Part shown: in pieces, positions 15,101 through 22,560 of the stretch
Layout: every line of letters begins with the position of its first letter
Position numbering within the stretch: the first letter of the stretch is position 1
Assembly (NCBI RefSeq): GCF_029227915.1
Contig: NC_079882.1
Coordinates: forward strand, 3,040,001-3,100,000
DNA: 60,000 nucleotides
Direction of reading: 5' to 3'
From: Hydractinia symbiolongicarpus
Lineage: Eukaryota > Cnidaria > Hydrozoa > Anthoathecata > Hydractiniidae
Notes under the pieces: model-generated
Told to the model about the DNA's origin: nothing
Databases searched by the model: none
What the model saw: the letters and a program-made list of their open reading frames with translations, nothing else
Program-made: the position numbers and the translations under genes

Positions 15101-16093
15101 TAGTCTATCTTGCTAGAATCTTTGATTGAAATAAAACCATTAATTTTATTTAAAACAAATATATTGCTATAAGTGTCCCCAATGAAAAAATAAGTTAAAT
15201 CATGTTTCTTATCTTTAATACTACCTATTATTGTCGAAGTTGGCGCAAGCTCATTAAATGAGAAATCAAATTTTTTCTTTAGTTGAAATAGTGGCTTAAA
15301 TGATGGTTGTGGTTTCTCTGGTTTCACTGGTAATAGATTTCGGTATGGATCAATATGTTTACTTCCTTGCAGCACATTAATCTTTACCAATACTGAAGCG
15401 GAAAATTGAGAATTAACAGAATAAGCATCCACCTTAAATTTGTAAAAGTTTTTTGATTTGGCACTAACAATTTTTGATAATAAGATTCTACCATCCACAG
15501 TGATACTAAACTCACTGACCAGTGAAACATACTTTGCAGACATTGCAAAAATAACCTGTCGTATATCTTCATCCACAACAAGCTTTCCTAGTACACTACC
15601 AACAAATAAATTGTCTTTGATATCAATTATGGTGTTTGAACTATTTAAAAATACCGGTGCAGACAAATTGGCTACCGTTTGTATTTTTAAAAGTGTCTCG
15701 TCAATAAGAACACCATCAATTTTATTTTTTGCTGTTAATCTTATGCGATTATTACTCTTGTCAACTTTCTTCTTTGCTTTTATGTATGCAAAATAAAAAT
15801 CTTCTACTCTTTCCGTAGTCACTTCATATGTGCCAGTGTCGTTTATGTAGAATTGTAATTGTGGCTTATAATTATGTATAAAAATTCCAATTTTAAGATT
15901 AGACGATAAGTAGCCACTTGAACTTACTGTGCAGTTGTAAAAGCGGTGAACTCCGCTGGTAAATCTAAGTCTATCTGATATACCAAGTTCTTCTCGTGCA
16001 TATCTATCACTAAGTGTAAATGGTATTAACAGTAGAAGTATCAGAAGGTGAAAAGAAAATTCCATGTTGTTTCTGTATTCAATTTTACACATC
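34..16093 (-). CDS. FAT: FAT-like giant protocadherin, ectodomain (19 exons, 3' part outside window)
   Basis: FAT cadherins are very large single-pass cell-surface proteins that act in planar polarity, growth control and cell adhesion. I chained 19 minus-strand exons; all junctions keep frame and together give 11,064 coding bases (3,688 codons). Order: signal peptide, about 33 cadherin repeats (human FATs have 34), a FAT-type region with VKSLQVSLTNI and SGRNIENVFIW, a Cys-rich EGF-like stretch (CSAKTCPTSQTC ... CYC), then a laminin-G start (NGASYVSYGL, FYAYGRDFFIVE). This order is diagnostic of FAT rather than Dachsous or classical cadherins. Exons (high to low): 12395-16093, 11952-12091, 11598-11816, 10875-11201, 10470-10651, 10129-10335, 8834-9166, 8292-8574, 7651-8212, 7094-7443, 6824-7018, 5714-6719, 4004-5259, 3661-3869, 2820-3236, 1545-2250, 891-1465, 515-752, 34-194. 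The transmembrane and cytoplasmic parts lie beyond position 1. I cannot say which FAT paralogue it is. Confidence 0.9.
515..752 (-). CDS. FAT: FAT-like gene, exon 18 (Cys-rich EGF-like segment)
   Basis: SYMDPKELKDYM, then six cysteines (CSAKTCPTSQTC ... CYC) that align in order with the FAT region before laminin G. The donor at 511-514 (AAG|GTGATG) is chosen because it leaves one base and joins in frame to exon 19. The frame stays open to 450 without splicing, so the 3' edge is the least certain of this gene. Confidence 0.7.
891..1465 (-). CDS. FAT: FAT-like gene, exon 17 (last cadherin repeat and FAT juxtamembrane region)
   Basis: Holds the last cadherin repeat (VFDKDRNDIHQYKI, VQQMTGVIEGKPERG, IEVSDGKYSDSS), then VYVKSLQVSLTNIDARTF and ISGRNIENVFIW. 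The second part matches the conserved FAT region between the last cadherin repeat and the first EGF, which marks the family. Phase 0 donor GTAAGA. Confidence 0.9.
1545..2250 (-). CDS. FAT: FAT-like gene, exon 16 (repeats 30-32)
   Basis: LQKPLDYEQKIKYSF, linker VTDANDFTPVF, FATDADGSKENSRVIYSL, SIDHEIRNSYEFYVTAEDNG, linker ITDLNDNAPVI and VTDRDS. Acceptor TTTTTTCAG, donor GTAAAA. Confidence 0.92.
2820..3236 (-). CDS. FAT: FAT-like gene, exon 15 (repeats 29-30)
   Basis: 139 codons, phase 0 at both ends. VLAFDRDSLHNRQLKY and VKATDLGQPSLSA lead to the degenerate linker LTSTDTPPQF and the repeat 30 start (YLFVIKENSPV). Confidence 0.9.
3300..3655. other. GC-richer block in FAT intron 14, possible unidentified repeat
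   Basis: Markedly less AT-rich than the neighbouring introns. Short minus-strand frames here have no recognisable domain and are not in phase with the flanking exons. An inserted repeat is my inference. Confidence 0.3.
3661..3869 (-). CDS. FAT: FAT-like gene, exon 14 (repeats 28-29)
   Basis: ESLDRETNDRHDF and VAVADKAG end repeat 28, then the canonical VLDENDNAPVF and YSTTVREKS start repeat 29. Acceptor ATTTTTAG, donor GTATGT, phase 0 exit. Confidence 0.9.
3923..3997. repeat. (AAC)n/(AGC)n microsatellite
   Basis: An imperfect AAC run that changes to AGC. It sits in the intron directly after the 5' splice site of FAT exon 13 (minus strand), starting only a few bases from the GTACGT donor. Confidence 0.9.
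4004..5259 (-). CDS. FAT: FAT-like gene, exon 13 (repeats 24-28)
   Basis: About 418 codons. Linkers are mixed: VKRWNYKLLAF and NNVRNQKPWF are degenerate, LVDVNDSPPKF and TVDVNNNPPF near-canonical. Blocks such as LDREAKAFYELKVKAT are clear. The donor GTACGT abuts an (AAC)n microsatellite in the intron. Confidence 0.9.
5540..5632 (+). repeat. Dispersed repeat A, copy 1 (FAT intron 12)
   Basis: Begins near AAGAAGCCCTGCGGCTT and ends near TGGGGTA. The same roughly 90-bp sequence occurs inverted at 31630-31725 with many substitutions, so it is an interspersed family. No coding capacity. Confidence 0.6.
5714..6719 (-). CDS. FAT: FAT-like gene, exon 12 (repeats 21-24)
   Basis: About 335 codons covering the end of repeat 21, all of 22 and 23 and the start of 24. 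Linkers VADVNDNHPVF, SAMNDNKPVF and KDENDNVPVF are visible, as are AVDADVGSNAKVTYSL and TFDREQKGRYDL. Confidence 0.92.
6824..7018 (-). CDS. FAT: FAT-like gene, exon 11 (repeats 20-21)
   Basis: Short exon with LAVKAIDSLTGSWSEAE and the canonical linker VVDTNDNTPMF, then the repeat 21 start (YFATILEDSVIG). Confidence 0.88.
7094..7443 (-). CDS. FAT: FAT-like gene, exon 10 (repeats 19-20)
   Basis: YEIASGNQEYFECNSETGAI and IRASDNGSLVLTS end repeat 19; INEDQPMF, lacking DxNDN, starts repeat 20. The donor GTATAG is weak but is the one that keeps phase. Confidence 0.85.
7651..8212 (-). CDS. FAT: FAT-like gene, exon 9 (repeats 17-19)
   Basis: Contains the rest of repeat 17 (a degenerate linker ending NPNFYF), all of repeat 18 (IFDRESKEYFLIYVEV) and the canonical linker ITDKNDNPPVF into repeat 19 (VVATDADMDENGRI). 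Confidence 0.9.
8292..8574 (-). CDS. FAT: FAT-like gene, exon 8 (repeats 16-17)
   Basis: VLDYERHPHSFNF and VKASDQGFPANS close repeat 16; the linker TNINDKMPEF opens repeat 17, which keeps AKDSD. Acceptor CTTTCAG, donor GTAACA. Confidence 0.9.
8834..9166 (-). CDS. FAT: FAT-like gene, exon 7 (repeats 15-16)
   Basis: The repeat 15 end carries SVFDAEKIRNCSF and the canonical linker IVDMNDNKPVF. Repeat 16 follows with VRATDVDVGDNGLVKYSF and INKDTGEI. Exactly 111 codons, phase 0 at both ends. Confidence 0.9.
9330..9565. mobile_element. pogo/Tigger-like terminal-repeat relic (FAT intron 6)
   Basis: Starts with TAGTGTAACCTCTCTATACC and then iterates a degenerate motif around TATAGAGAGGT about every 18 bases. 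AACCTCTCTATA at the end of an element is typical of pogo/Tigger termini; the identification is by resemblance only. No transposase is present. Confidence 0.4.
9566..10128. other. FAT intron 6, remainder
   Basis: AT-rich intron sequence; I see no gene, repeat or conserved signal apart from the acceptor and donor sites at its edges. Confidence 0.6.
10129..10335 (-). CDS. FAT: FAT-like gene, exon 6 (repeat 15 start)
   Basis: Begins with the linker INVIADLQSLQF, which has lost the DxNDN motif, then YDVYVSENVRVGS and FWIDPFTGTILTA. Phase 0 at both ends (acceptor TTTTTAG, donor GTAAGT). Confidence 0.85.
10470..10651 (-). CDS. FAT: FAT-like gene, exon 5 (repeat 14)
   Basis: Middle of repeat 14: LNADLSYSLSDV, FGINPKSGVLYVK and AVKDNGKPSFSS. 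The DNG element is conserved. Phase 0 donor GTATGT. Confidence 0.88.
10875..11201 (-). CDS. FAT: FAT-like gene, exon 4 (repeats 13-14)
   Basis: Repeat 13 is completed with ITFDREEQEEH and the linker IEDMNDHAPNF, and repeat 14 starts (YTVSVLDSTSVG ... ATDKDSG). The donor is GTATGT at 10869-10874 (minus strand). Confidence 0.88.
11598..11816 (-). CDS. FAT: FAT-like gene, exon 3 (repeat 12 end, repeat 13 start)
   Basis: GSSTLTVTKPLDYEW closes repeat 12 with the typical A-x-D block (LAFDG). The linker reads VENLNDN, then repeat 13 begins (FEARIYENT). The acceptor is TTTCAG and the donor is AAAG|GTCAGG; this choice gives VTDPDG across the next junction. Confidence 0.85.
11952..12091 (-). CDS. FAT: FAT-like gene, exon 2 (GC donor)
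   Basis: Encodes about 46 residues that start cadherin repeat 12 (YLLKMKENVINVPVVVL ... SGNEWLNFAILP). The acceptor is TTTTTAG. The donor that keeps frame is CAG|GCAGGT, a GC-type 5' splice site. The GT four bases further on shifts the frame in exon 3 and reaches a stop. Confidence 0.8.
12395..16093 (-). CDS. FAT: FAT-like gene, exon 1: signal peptide and cadherin repeats 1-11
   Basis: One uninterrupted 3.7-kb exon. Two start codons are possible: 16092, and 16065, nine codons on. The second is followed at once by a classic hydrophobic signal (MEFSFHLLILLLLIPF), so I favour it. A perfect acceptor (TTTCTTTCAG, read on the minus strand) ends at 16094, so an upstream non-coding exon is likely. 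The repeats are recognisable by boundary strings such as SAPVF, SPQF, RPVI, APVF, KPKF, KPFF and PPQF, and by blocks like IDYENRHIYKLSAVG. Only two of eleven boundaries carry the canonical calcium linker (DANDNSPQF, DVNDNAPVF). The exon ends with a GTATGT donor after SFKKP and leaves two bases of a split codon. Confidence 0.9.
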
Positions 16094-16100
16094 CTGAAAG

Positions 16101-16840
16101 AAAAATAATTATATTGAGCATCATATAATTTGACAATTTTTTAATTGATTTAGCAATAATTTATGCCCATGTTTTATAAATTCTTCTTCTACCAGCATGC
16201 ACACATTAAAGAAATTAACACACAATAAAAATTTCAAATTCTTAAAATAAAGGTAGGAGGTCAAAAGTTTTAAAACTTTTTTTATTTTTTTCATTAAGAA
16301 CTTAAATATCACATTATCCTCACAAAAATTGTGGATATTTTCTGAGGGGGGGAGGCTTTCATGGTATTTCCATAAATTTTAAGCTTTAAAACGCCATTTC
16401 GTTCCTTTTACAATATATTATACGATGAGATCCGCTTTTTCTTATTTTTTTTTGCTTGTGCAATACCACTGTTTTGTTGCTTAAAAAAATAGTACTGCTT
16501 TTTACTGTCATGTTCATGGAAAATTACAGTGAAAAATAAATATAATTATTAGTTAACCATTATTCTTTTTTCTCTGCCAAACATACAATAAAAATTCCAT
16601 TTTAGGTGCATCCAAAACACTTACATAGAATCACCTAAATCTTCAAACATTATAATTTTTAGGCAAGCATTTTCTCCCAGATAGACCCATCCAAAAATTG
16701 ATAATTAATGTATACTAGTCGATAAAGCCCACAGAGTAATCCACTTAGGTAGAAGGGCAATGGAAAAATAGGTTGTTTTAGATTTTTTGCTGATATTAGC
16801 AGTACAAATACAAAATAAATAAATTGAGAAACTTGTTTCT
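16101..16840. other. Region upstream of FAT-like exon 1
   Basis: AT-rich DNA that should hold the 5' UTR intron and possibly the promoter of the FAT-like gene. No convincing first exon, TATA box or open frame could be chosen. Confidence 0.5.
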
Positions 16841-16844
16841 ATGT

Positions 16845-17110
16845 TTCCTTCATTGTGTAGAGCTTACACTGCTGATCAAGAAAATGTATATGATCGTGTG
16901 GTTTTGATGAGTGTTTAGGGTTTAAAAATTTGATGATGTCAGCAATGACTTGTCAAAATTAAATTTTTTTTTAGAGATTTGTATACATGTTGCTTCATCG
17001 TATAGATCTTGAAACGCTGATCAAGACAATGTATAGGATCATGTACTTTTGACAAATGGTTGCAGATATAAGGGTTTAAAGGTTTTTTGATGACGTCATC
17101 AACCTGCCCA
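16845..17110. repeat. Direct duplication of a roughly 110-bp unit
   Basis: Two diverged copies, 16845-16950 and 16993-17108, share CTTCAT-GT-TAGA, then CTGATCAAG-AAATGTAT, GATCATGT, AGGGTTTAAA and TTTGATGA-GTCA. No coding content. Confidence 0.65.
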
Positions 17111-17445
17111 TCCCAGAACGTATTTGGGGACCCAGGTTTGGGAAATTACTGAAATTGGTCCTAGGTGGTCCTAGTTACCCACGCAATAAAAAATCATTGA
17201 CATCACCACCCCGTTTTCAAGTTACTTGGCCTCAAAGTTTTAGGCGCACTGTAATGGCTTCACTAATCTTAATTAACTTTCCTTTGACGTCAATACTATT
17301 TTAACGTTAAAGTTTGGTAAATTACAGAACAATTTTAAAGGCGACGTTTTATAGAATTTGTTAAAGAAAATTGTGAAGAATATAATCCACTTTGCAAAAG
17401 TGACAGACAGACACACAGAACTGGCGTATTATTATATAGATATCC
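17111..17445. repeat. Interspersed repeat with GACAGACAGACA tail
   Basis: A GC-richer block ending AAAAGTGACAGACAGACACA and ATTATATAGAT. The GTGACAGACAGACA ... TATAGAT ending recurs at 52000-52040, which suggests a common repeat family. Confidence 0.45.
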
Positions 17446-17757
17446 TACACATTGGTAAATTCATTTCACAGGTGTTATCGACTAGTTAATAATAATGGCT
17501 CTCAGAATGTAAGAATGAAAAAGATTCTGTTCAAAAACAGTGTGACATAATAATGTGGCCCTCAGAAATAGCCCTCGAAAAAGCCTTCATACATCAGGGT
17601 ATAACTTTTAACCCCTTATAGCAATCAAAATGGTATTTTAAATGTAAACAAATAACATTGGTGGAGAATCATTATAACATAGCTACATACCAACAATTAA
17701 ACTTTGTAACTACTTGTGACACAAAAATGCTAAAAACGTAAACATTGAAACTCGTCT

Positions 17758-17875
17758 AAAGCTAGCTAGCTAGCTACTATAAAAACTAATTATTGCTTTG
17801 GTCAAAGCCTTTTAAAATTTCCTCTAGCTAGCTAGAGATATATAGCTACCAGCTAGCTATATATAGCTATGCATT
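17758..17875. repeat. GCTA-rich microsatellite
   Basis: Runs of GCTAGCTAGCTAGCTA followed by interspersed AGCTAGCTA and TATATAGCTA. Confidence 0.85.
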
Positions 17876-18746
17876 TTTATTTTTATAATACAGAAAATGA
17901 GTGACTGTGAACTGTGAAGAGATAGCCAGCTAAAATCTGTTGAGGTCCAAGGCAATTGCCACAGGAACTGAAACAGTCACTTGCAGGCCACACAAAGGGA
18001 AACGCAGCTACATTGCTCATATTTGCATTTGTGGTGGCAAATAAAATATTTGAAAAAACAAACAAATTTTAAACAGATCATGTAGCTATATAGCTATATA
18101 TAGGAAAACTTTGAACAATGCCATATATAGTTACAGTTAAAAAGAGGAAAATTGGCAAACAAATGACTTATGTCATCACAAACTAGTGCTAAATTCAGCT
18201 TTATTTTCATACTTGATTTGATGTTCTTTTTCCTTCAATCAATTAATCAATCATGTCTGCCATTATAGTTTAAATGAGAGGACCAAACCAATAACAAGCC
18301 GTTTTAAAAAAAATCTCGTCCGTATCTTTCTTTACCGCCTTCTTTTATATTACCGCCCTCATTACCGGTTTGAAAAAATAATTCGCCTCTTCCCTCCTCC
18401 CTGTCATCAAGTTTAGTACCCATTTTCTCCAATACTTCACTGCATAGCAAGTGTGAGCAGGATCTTACAATCATTTTTTTTAAAAATATTGCGTTTTATT
18501 GCAGCACAGAACAGAAATCTTTTTGTGTCTTTATGATTTTTTACGCATCATATAATACTGTGATCTTTTTCTTGCTGAATTTCTTCTGTTGAAAATAATA
18601 ATAATAATCCGTATTGAAGAGAAGCTACTTTGCGCATACATACATCCTCTGGCAATGAGAGGAATTCGATTGGCGGTCTCCAGAACTGGAAGCCGCAGAT
18701 GAACCCACAACACAACAACACAACACGGATTATAATCGCCCGTCAT
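17876..18746. other. Intergenic, no gene recognised
   Basis: Mixed AT-rich and slightly GC-richer sequence. Short open frames look random; no domain, repeat or RNA gene was recognised. Confidence 0.5.
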
Positions 18747-18850
18747 GATCGGAGCTCAACCTCGTTCCCAGGGGCTCTTTTTCACTTTTTTTATGGCTGA
18801 GCCATAAAAAAGTGAAAAAGAGCCCTGGGAACGAGGTTGGATCGGAGCTC
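18747..18850. mobile_element. Foldback palindrome (MITE-like) with 11-bp target duplication
   Basis: Arms 18758-18797 and 18800-18839 are reverse complements over about 40 bp (outer ends AACCTCGTTCCCAGG and CCTGGGAACGAGGTTG), differing by small indels. GATCGGAGCTC flanks both sides (18747-18757 and 18840-18850) as a perfect direct repeat, as expected of a target-site duplication. No coding capacity. Confidence 0.75.
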
Positions 18851-18858
18851 TGATCGGG

Positions 18859-18893
18859 GTACAAAGTTAAGTAATTTTTACTTAACTTTGTAC
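18859..18893. repeat. Perfect 16-bp-arm hairpin
   Basis: GTACAAAGTTAAGTAA, a TTT loop, and its exact reverse complement. It lies 9 bp from the foldback element. Confidence 0.9.
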
Positions 18894-19234
18894 TTTAACA
18901 ACTATAACAGCTGCGAACTATTAAATTAGTTTATATTTTTGTTAGATGGAGAAGTGTGATTAACACCGTATCAGTGTTATACAAAAAAATTCTCACTTTA
19001 AAAGCAACTGAATCTGCTTTTAGTGCTAAAAATTCTTGAAAAAAATAAGCGACCTCGAGTGCTGGGCTAAACTGTAATTTAAAAAAGCACAATTTTTTAG
19101 AATATTAAATCCTATTAATCCTATTAAAAAACGTTGTTTCTACAGCTTTAAAACTTTTCTATTCTCTTGACGACAACACACCAGCCTTTTTGAAATTATA
19201 AAACACCTTATTATTACTTTTTATTATTATTACT

Positions 19235-19530
19235 GAAATTATTTACCCAGGATAGCATCTTCAGTTCCTATTGGTACTGCTATCAACGAGGTTCCTGCGA
19301 AGGGGGTGCTAGCGCATTTAAAGCTCCCATTTTAGCTACGAAGGTTGTTCAAGCACAGCAATCGCTCAACTAGACAACTGCCTAGGATATCAATCCTATT
19401 CTCATGCTGAACGCTAAACAGAAAGGATAGATTCACACTTTTATAGTCTCTGGCATGACTCGGCCAGGATTTGAACCCAAGACCTCCCGCACTGGAAGCG
19501 AACGCTCTACCACAAGGCTATCGGTCGAGT
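19235..19530 (-). mobile_element. tRNA-derived SINE, copy 1
   Basis: Read on the minus strand, 19530-19450 has a tRNA-like head with an A-box-like TGGTAGAGCGTTCGC and a B-box-like GGGTTCAAATCC at tRNA spacing. The arms do not pair well enough for a working tRNA, and there is a long non-tRNA body. A second copy sits at about 28013-28145. These RNA polymerase III signals and the copy number point to a SINE. Confidence 0.65.
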
Positions 19531-20039
19531 TTTATTTTCCAAAAAGTCCACAAAATAAACTTCAAATCTGAATTGTTGTAACAATCCAACAACGCAAACG
19601 TTTGTACAACTAAACTCTCTGTGTCTATTGCGGAGCTAAGCCATTTTTTGATGTAAATAGTGCGGGTGTGTATAAAATTTCGCCACTTCCCTTGTATATA
19701 GGTGAAATTTCGATTTAAATACCAACTTGTAAGCGATGAGACTCAGCCATTCAAACTAAAACCGCGTTTTTTGTGCACGCAGGTGAATAACAAAGGGCAG
19801 TGAAAAAGTGGTAAGCGCAATCCATTGGATAAAAATAGCTCGTGACGATCTCATTTAACCAAGATAGTTTTCACAGATCGCAAGGGAGATCTCCAAAATT
19901 AGCGAGGCAAAACAGAAAGAGAGGACTTTCTAAAATGGCAGACGTTTTTTCGTTAACGGAAAATTGACAATTCAAGAGTTTGCTTTCATCACACAAATCT
20001 AATTGCTTCATGTGGTATTGTTAAGAATCGACAAGACGA

Positions 20040-21700
20040 CTCAATTTTAATAGATGCGAAAATACCGATGTCAGTACGGAAAAGAATGATAACGAAAATA
20101 TTAGAGTCAATGAAAAAAGCGAATTTAGATGCACATCATGTAACGTGCAAATATTTGACACTTATCGTGGTATGAATCAGTATTTACGAACTTGCCTTTT
20201 AAAGATTAATAAAAATATCGAGGTTCATTTAACCTTCTAGCGAAAACACGAGCGAGAACATGAGCGAATTTTGGCACGATTTTGTCGGAATGGAAAGGTT
20301 GGAAATTTTTTCGCAACAGAATCAGATGCAGCGTACGAAAGAATTGTGTTTTGGAGAAAAAACATGTTCATTCTACAGACTGGCGCAGCTGGGAGGAATA
20401 TATATGCGAAATAACAGAACTTACAAATGCTTGGTTCAACAATCCTAACTTTCTATTATGGCAATAAAAGCGATTCGTGCGATACCGAACTTACTCCTTC
20501 AGAAGCTAAATAAATCATTGAAAACGCGAGATCATATCAGAGCGTCGCTACGAAGATTTGATCTTTGGAAAAAGGGAGAAATGATGAGTGAAAGGAGAAA
20601 TGATGGGTAGACTGTGTACTACTAATGGTCACAAGAACATTTCTCAGATTTCGAAAGAATTTTCTACTGTTATGGAGAAAAAGGGTTGTCAACGAAGCAT
20701 TAAAATTATTGACAAACAACTTGTCAAATAGTATTCCACCTCCCGATCAACGGACATTGAATTTATTGCATCAAAAACAACGCCCAAGTAACTGTCGAAT
20801 TAATTATAATGACAGGTGACGTTCCAGAAGTCCATCCTATATTCTTTGAAGGATTGACAAGGACATAATTAAACAAGCTGCGATTAGAACTAAAGCTGGA
20901 TTTGGGCCTCCTGGTATGGTTGGCGTCGAATCTTTGCATGAAACAAAGTTCGGAATATCAGTGTTGATTTTCGTAGGGAGTTGCTTGTGTGATTAAGAAA
21001 TTGTGTACAGAAAAGGTTGAATTGGACGGAAATGGTAATCATGTCGTTTGATACCGTCAGGCAAAAATCGAGTACTCAGACCTTAAGGAGAATAGCTAGA
21101 AAAGTGGTTGTGAGGATTCTCAATGAGGATGTACGTGAATCAGCAGGAAGGTTGGAGTTGTGTGCACGTCAGGAAGGTGGTTGTGAAGCAGCTGTTTATG
21201 GAGTGTACGATATATTTGAAGATTATTGTACGGAAGCGGTGTTACTTGTTGACACTTGCAACTCGAGAAATTGTAAGGTTTCATCACACAACATTTAGTA
21301 CCTATGTCCAATGTTGCATACTTTCATTTACAATTGCTACAGCGTCCCAGCTCGTTTGTTCATTATTGTGAGAAAAGAAATTAATCGAAAGAAGGAACTA
21401 CACTGTGGCACACAACGGCGATGGTTTCTTATGCACTAGGAATTGTCCCTTATTGAATACATTGATTGGATAAGAGAATGGAGCACAAATGGTGACGTTT
21501 GTGGATGATTTGACTGATTCGGGAAGGTTGGGACAGTTAACGTTCCCGAATCAGTCAAATCATCCACAAACGCCACCATTTGTGCTCCAAATTGTGGTGA
21601 TTGAGATTAATAAAAGTGGTGCAAAGTATGGATACCATCCAAAACCTACTAAAATCAACTCATTGTGAAAGAAAAATATTTGGACTGATTTACCACCCAC
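20040..21700 (+). pseudogene. Decayed reverse-transcriptase retroelement (zinc finger plus RT)
   Basis: Fragments in all three plus frames follow one order. A Cys-rich finger lies at about 20130-20200 (FRCTSCNVQIFDTYRGMNQY). A block at about 20310-20440 reads AYERIVFWRKNMF. KRVVNEALKLLTNN is at about 20680. A pre-RT block at about 20855 reads AIRTKAGFGPPGM. RT motif A-like CEAAVYGVYDIFEDY and AVLLVDTCNS lie at 21180-21280, then YLCPMLHTFIYNCYS, YALGIVPY and a motif-C-like FVDDLTDSG at about 21500. The order matches a reverse-transcriptase family I know from cnidarian genomes. Stops and frameshifts break every segment. The catalytic NAF of motif A is altered (TCNSRN). Its exact superfamily is not clear to me. 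Confidence 0.65.
21479..21589. repeat. Near-perfect 47-bp-arm inverted repeat inside the RT relic
   Basis: Arms 21479-21525 and 21543-21589 are reverse complements with one mismatch and a 17-nt loop. The left arm encodes the VDDLTDSG motif on the plus strand; the right arm is its inverted copy. Confidence 0.9.
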
Positions 21701-22525
21701 CCAAATTTTAGCTCATCAGGTACAGTCCAACAGACATGTCCGACTACCAGTCGTGGATAATTTCGGACCTTAGTAAAAAGGTTGGGAAATTTGACAGCAT
21801 GAATTTTTGGTGAAACAAGGATTTTAATGTCAAAAACTTTCGCCAGAAGAAAATTTTATCGTTTCAAAAAAGCGTACTGCAATTTGCACAGTTAAGAATC
21901 AACAATAATAATCCATAAATATAGATGAAATTAAATTTCTACAAGTTGCTTAAAAATTTAATTTCGCGACTTTACAACAAAAATACGAACCCGCAAGCTT
22001 TTGTAAGTGTTTCTGACTCCAAGTTTGCAAAATGGATTTACAGATATGCACAAACTTCATCATTTATTTATTCTTAATTCTTTTCCGTACGTGGAAATGT
22101 TTTTTAAACCATAAATGCTTTAAAGTCTCCCCAACGAATGCCCTCAGAAAAATTGAAAATTTCAATAAACTCCCAGTCTGTAAAAAATGATTCCTTCTTC
22201 ATTTTCTTTTCATTCACGCAATTGTCACACCAAGACAATTTCTTACTCCCCTGTACCCCTACGTACGCTTTTGAAATAACTCTCTTTCCATGCGAACATA
22301 TTTTGTAGGTCCCTTTAAAGTATATTTTTAAAATTTAGTGAAACTGTGGCGATATTCGCGTTCCCAAAATTATCAGGGGTCTCCCTGGATCGTAATGACA
22401 CGTAAACGAACTCACATTAATTTTTTAAACTATTGAGTTCCATAATCTGTTAATTGTTAATCATGTGAATTGACGTGAGGTACAAACTAGGGGAATATGG
22501 AAACTACCATTTGATATTTTTTATA
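21701..22525. other. Intergenic, no gene recognised
   Basis: AT-rich spacer between the RT relic and the 3' end of the coiled-coil gene. Short open frames have no recognisable content. Confidence 0.5.
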
Positions 22526-22529
22526 GAAA

Positions 22530-22535
22530 TTTATT
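22530..22535 (-). promoter_or_regulatory. Poly(A) signal AATAAA of coiled-coil gene
   Basis: On the minus strand AATAAA lies about 25 nt past the TAG stop at 22561-22563, a normal cleavage-signal distance. Confidence 0.6.
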
Positions 22536-22560
22536 AAATAAAACTGAATTTAAATTTGTT

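Noticed and set aside
14014-15796. Plus-strand open frames of 60-110 codons opposite FAT exon 1
   Set aside because: Antisense shadows of a clear coding exon; no domain content.
19446-19530. tRNA gene on the minus strand
   Set aside because: Box-like sequences are present, but the acceptor and T stems do not pair and the sequence continues into a repeated body, so I call it a SINE.
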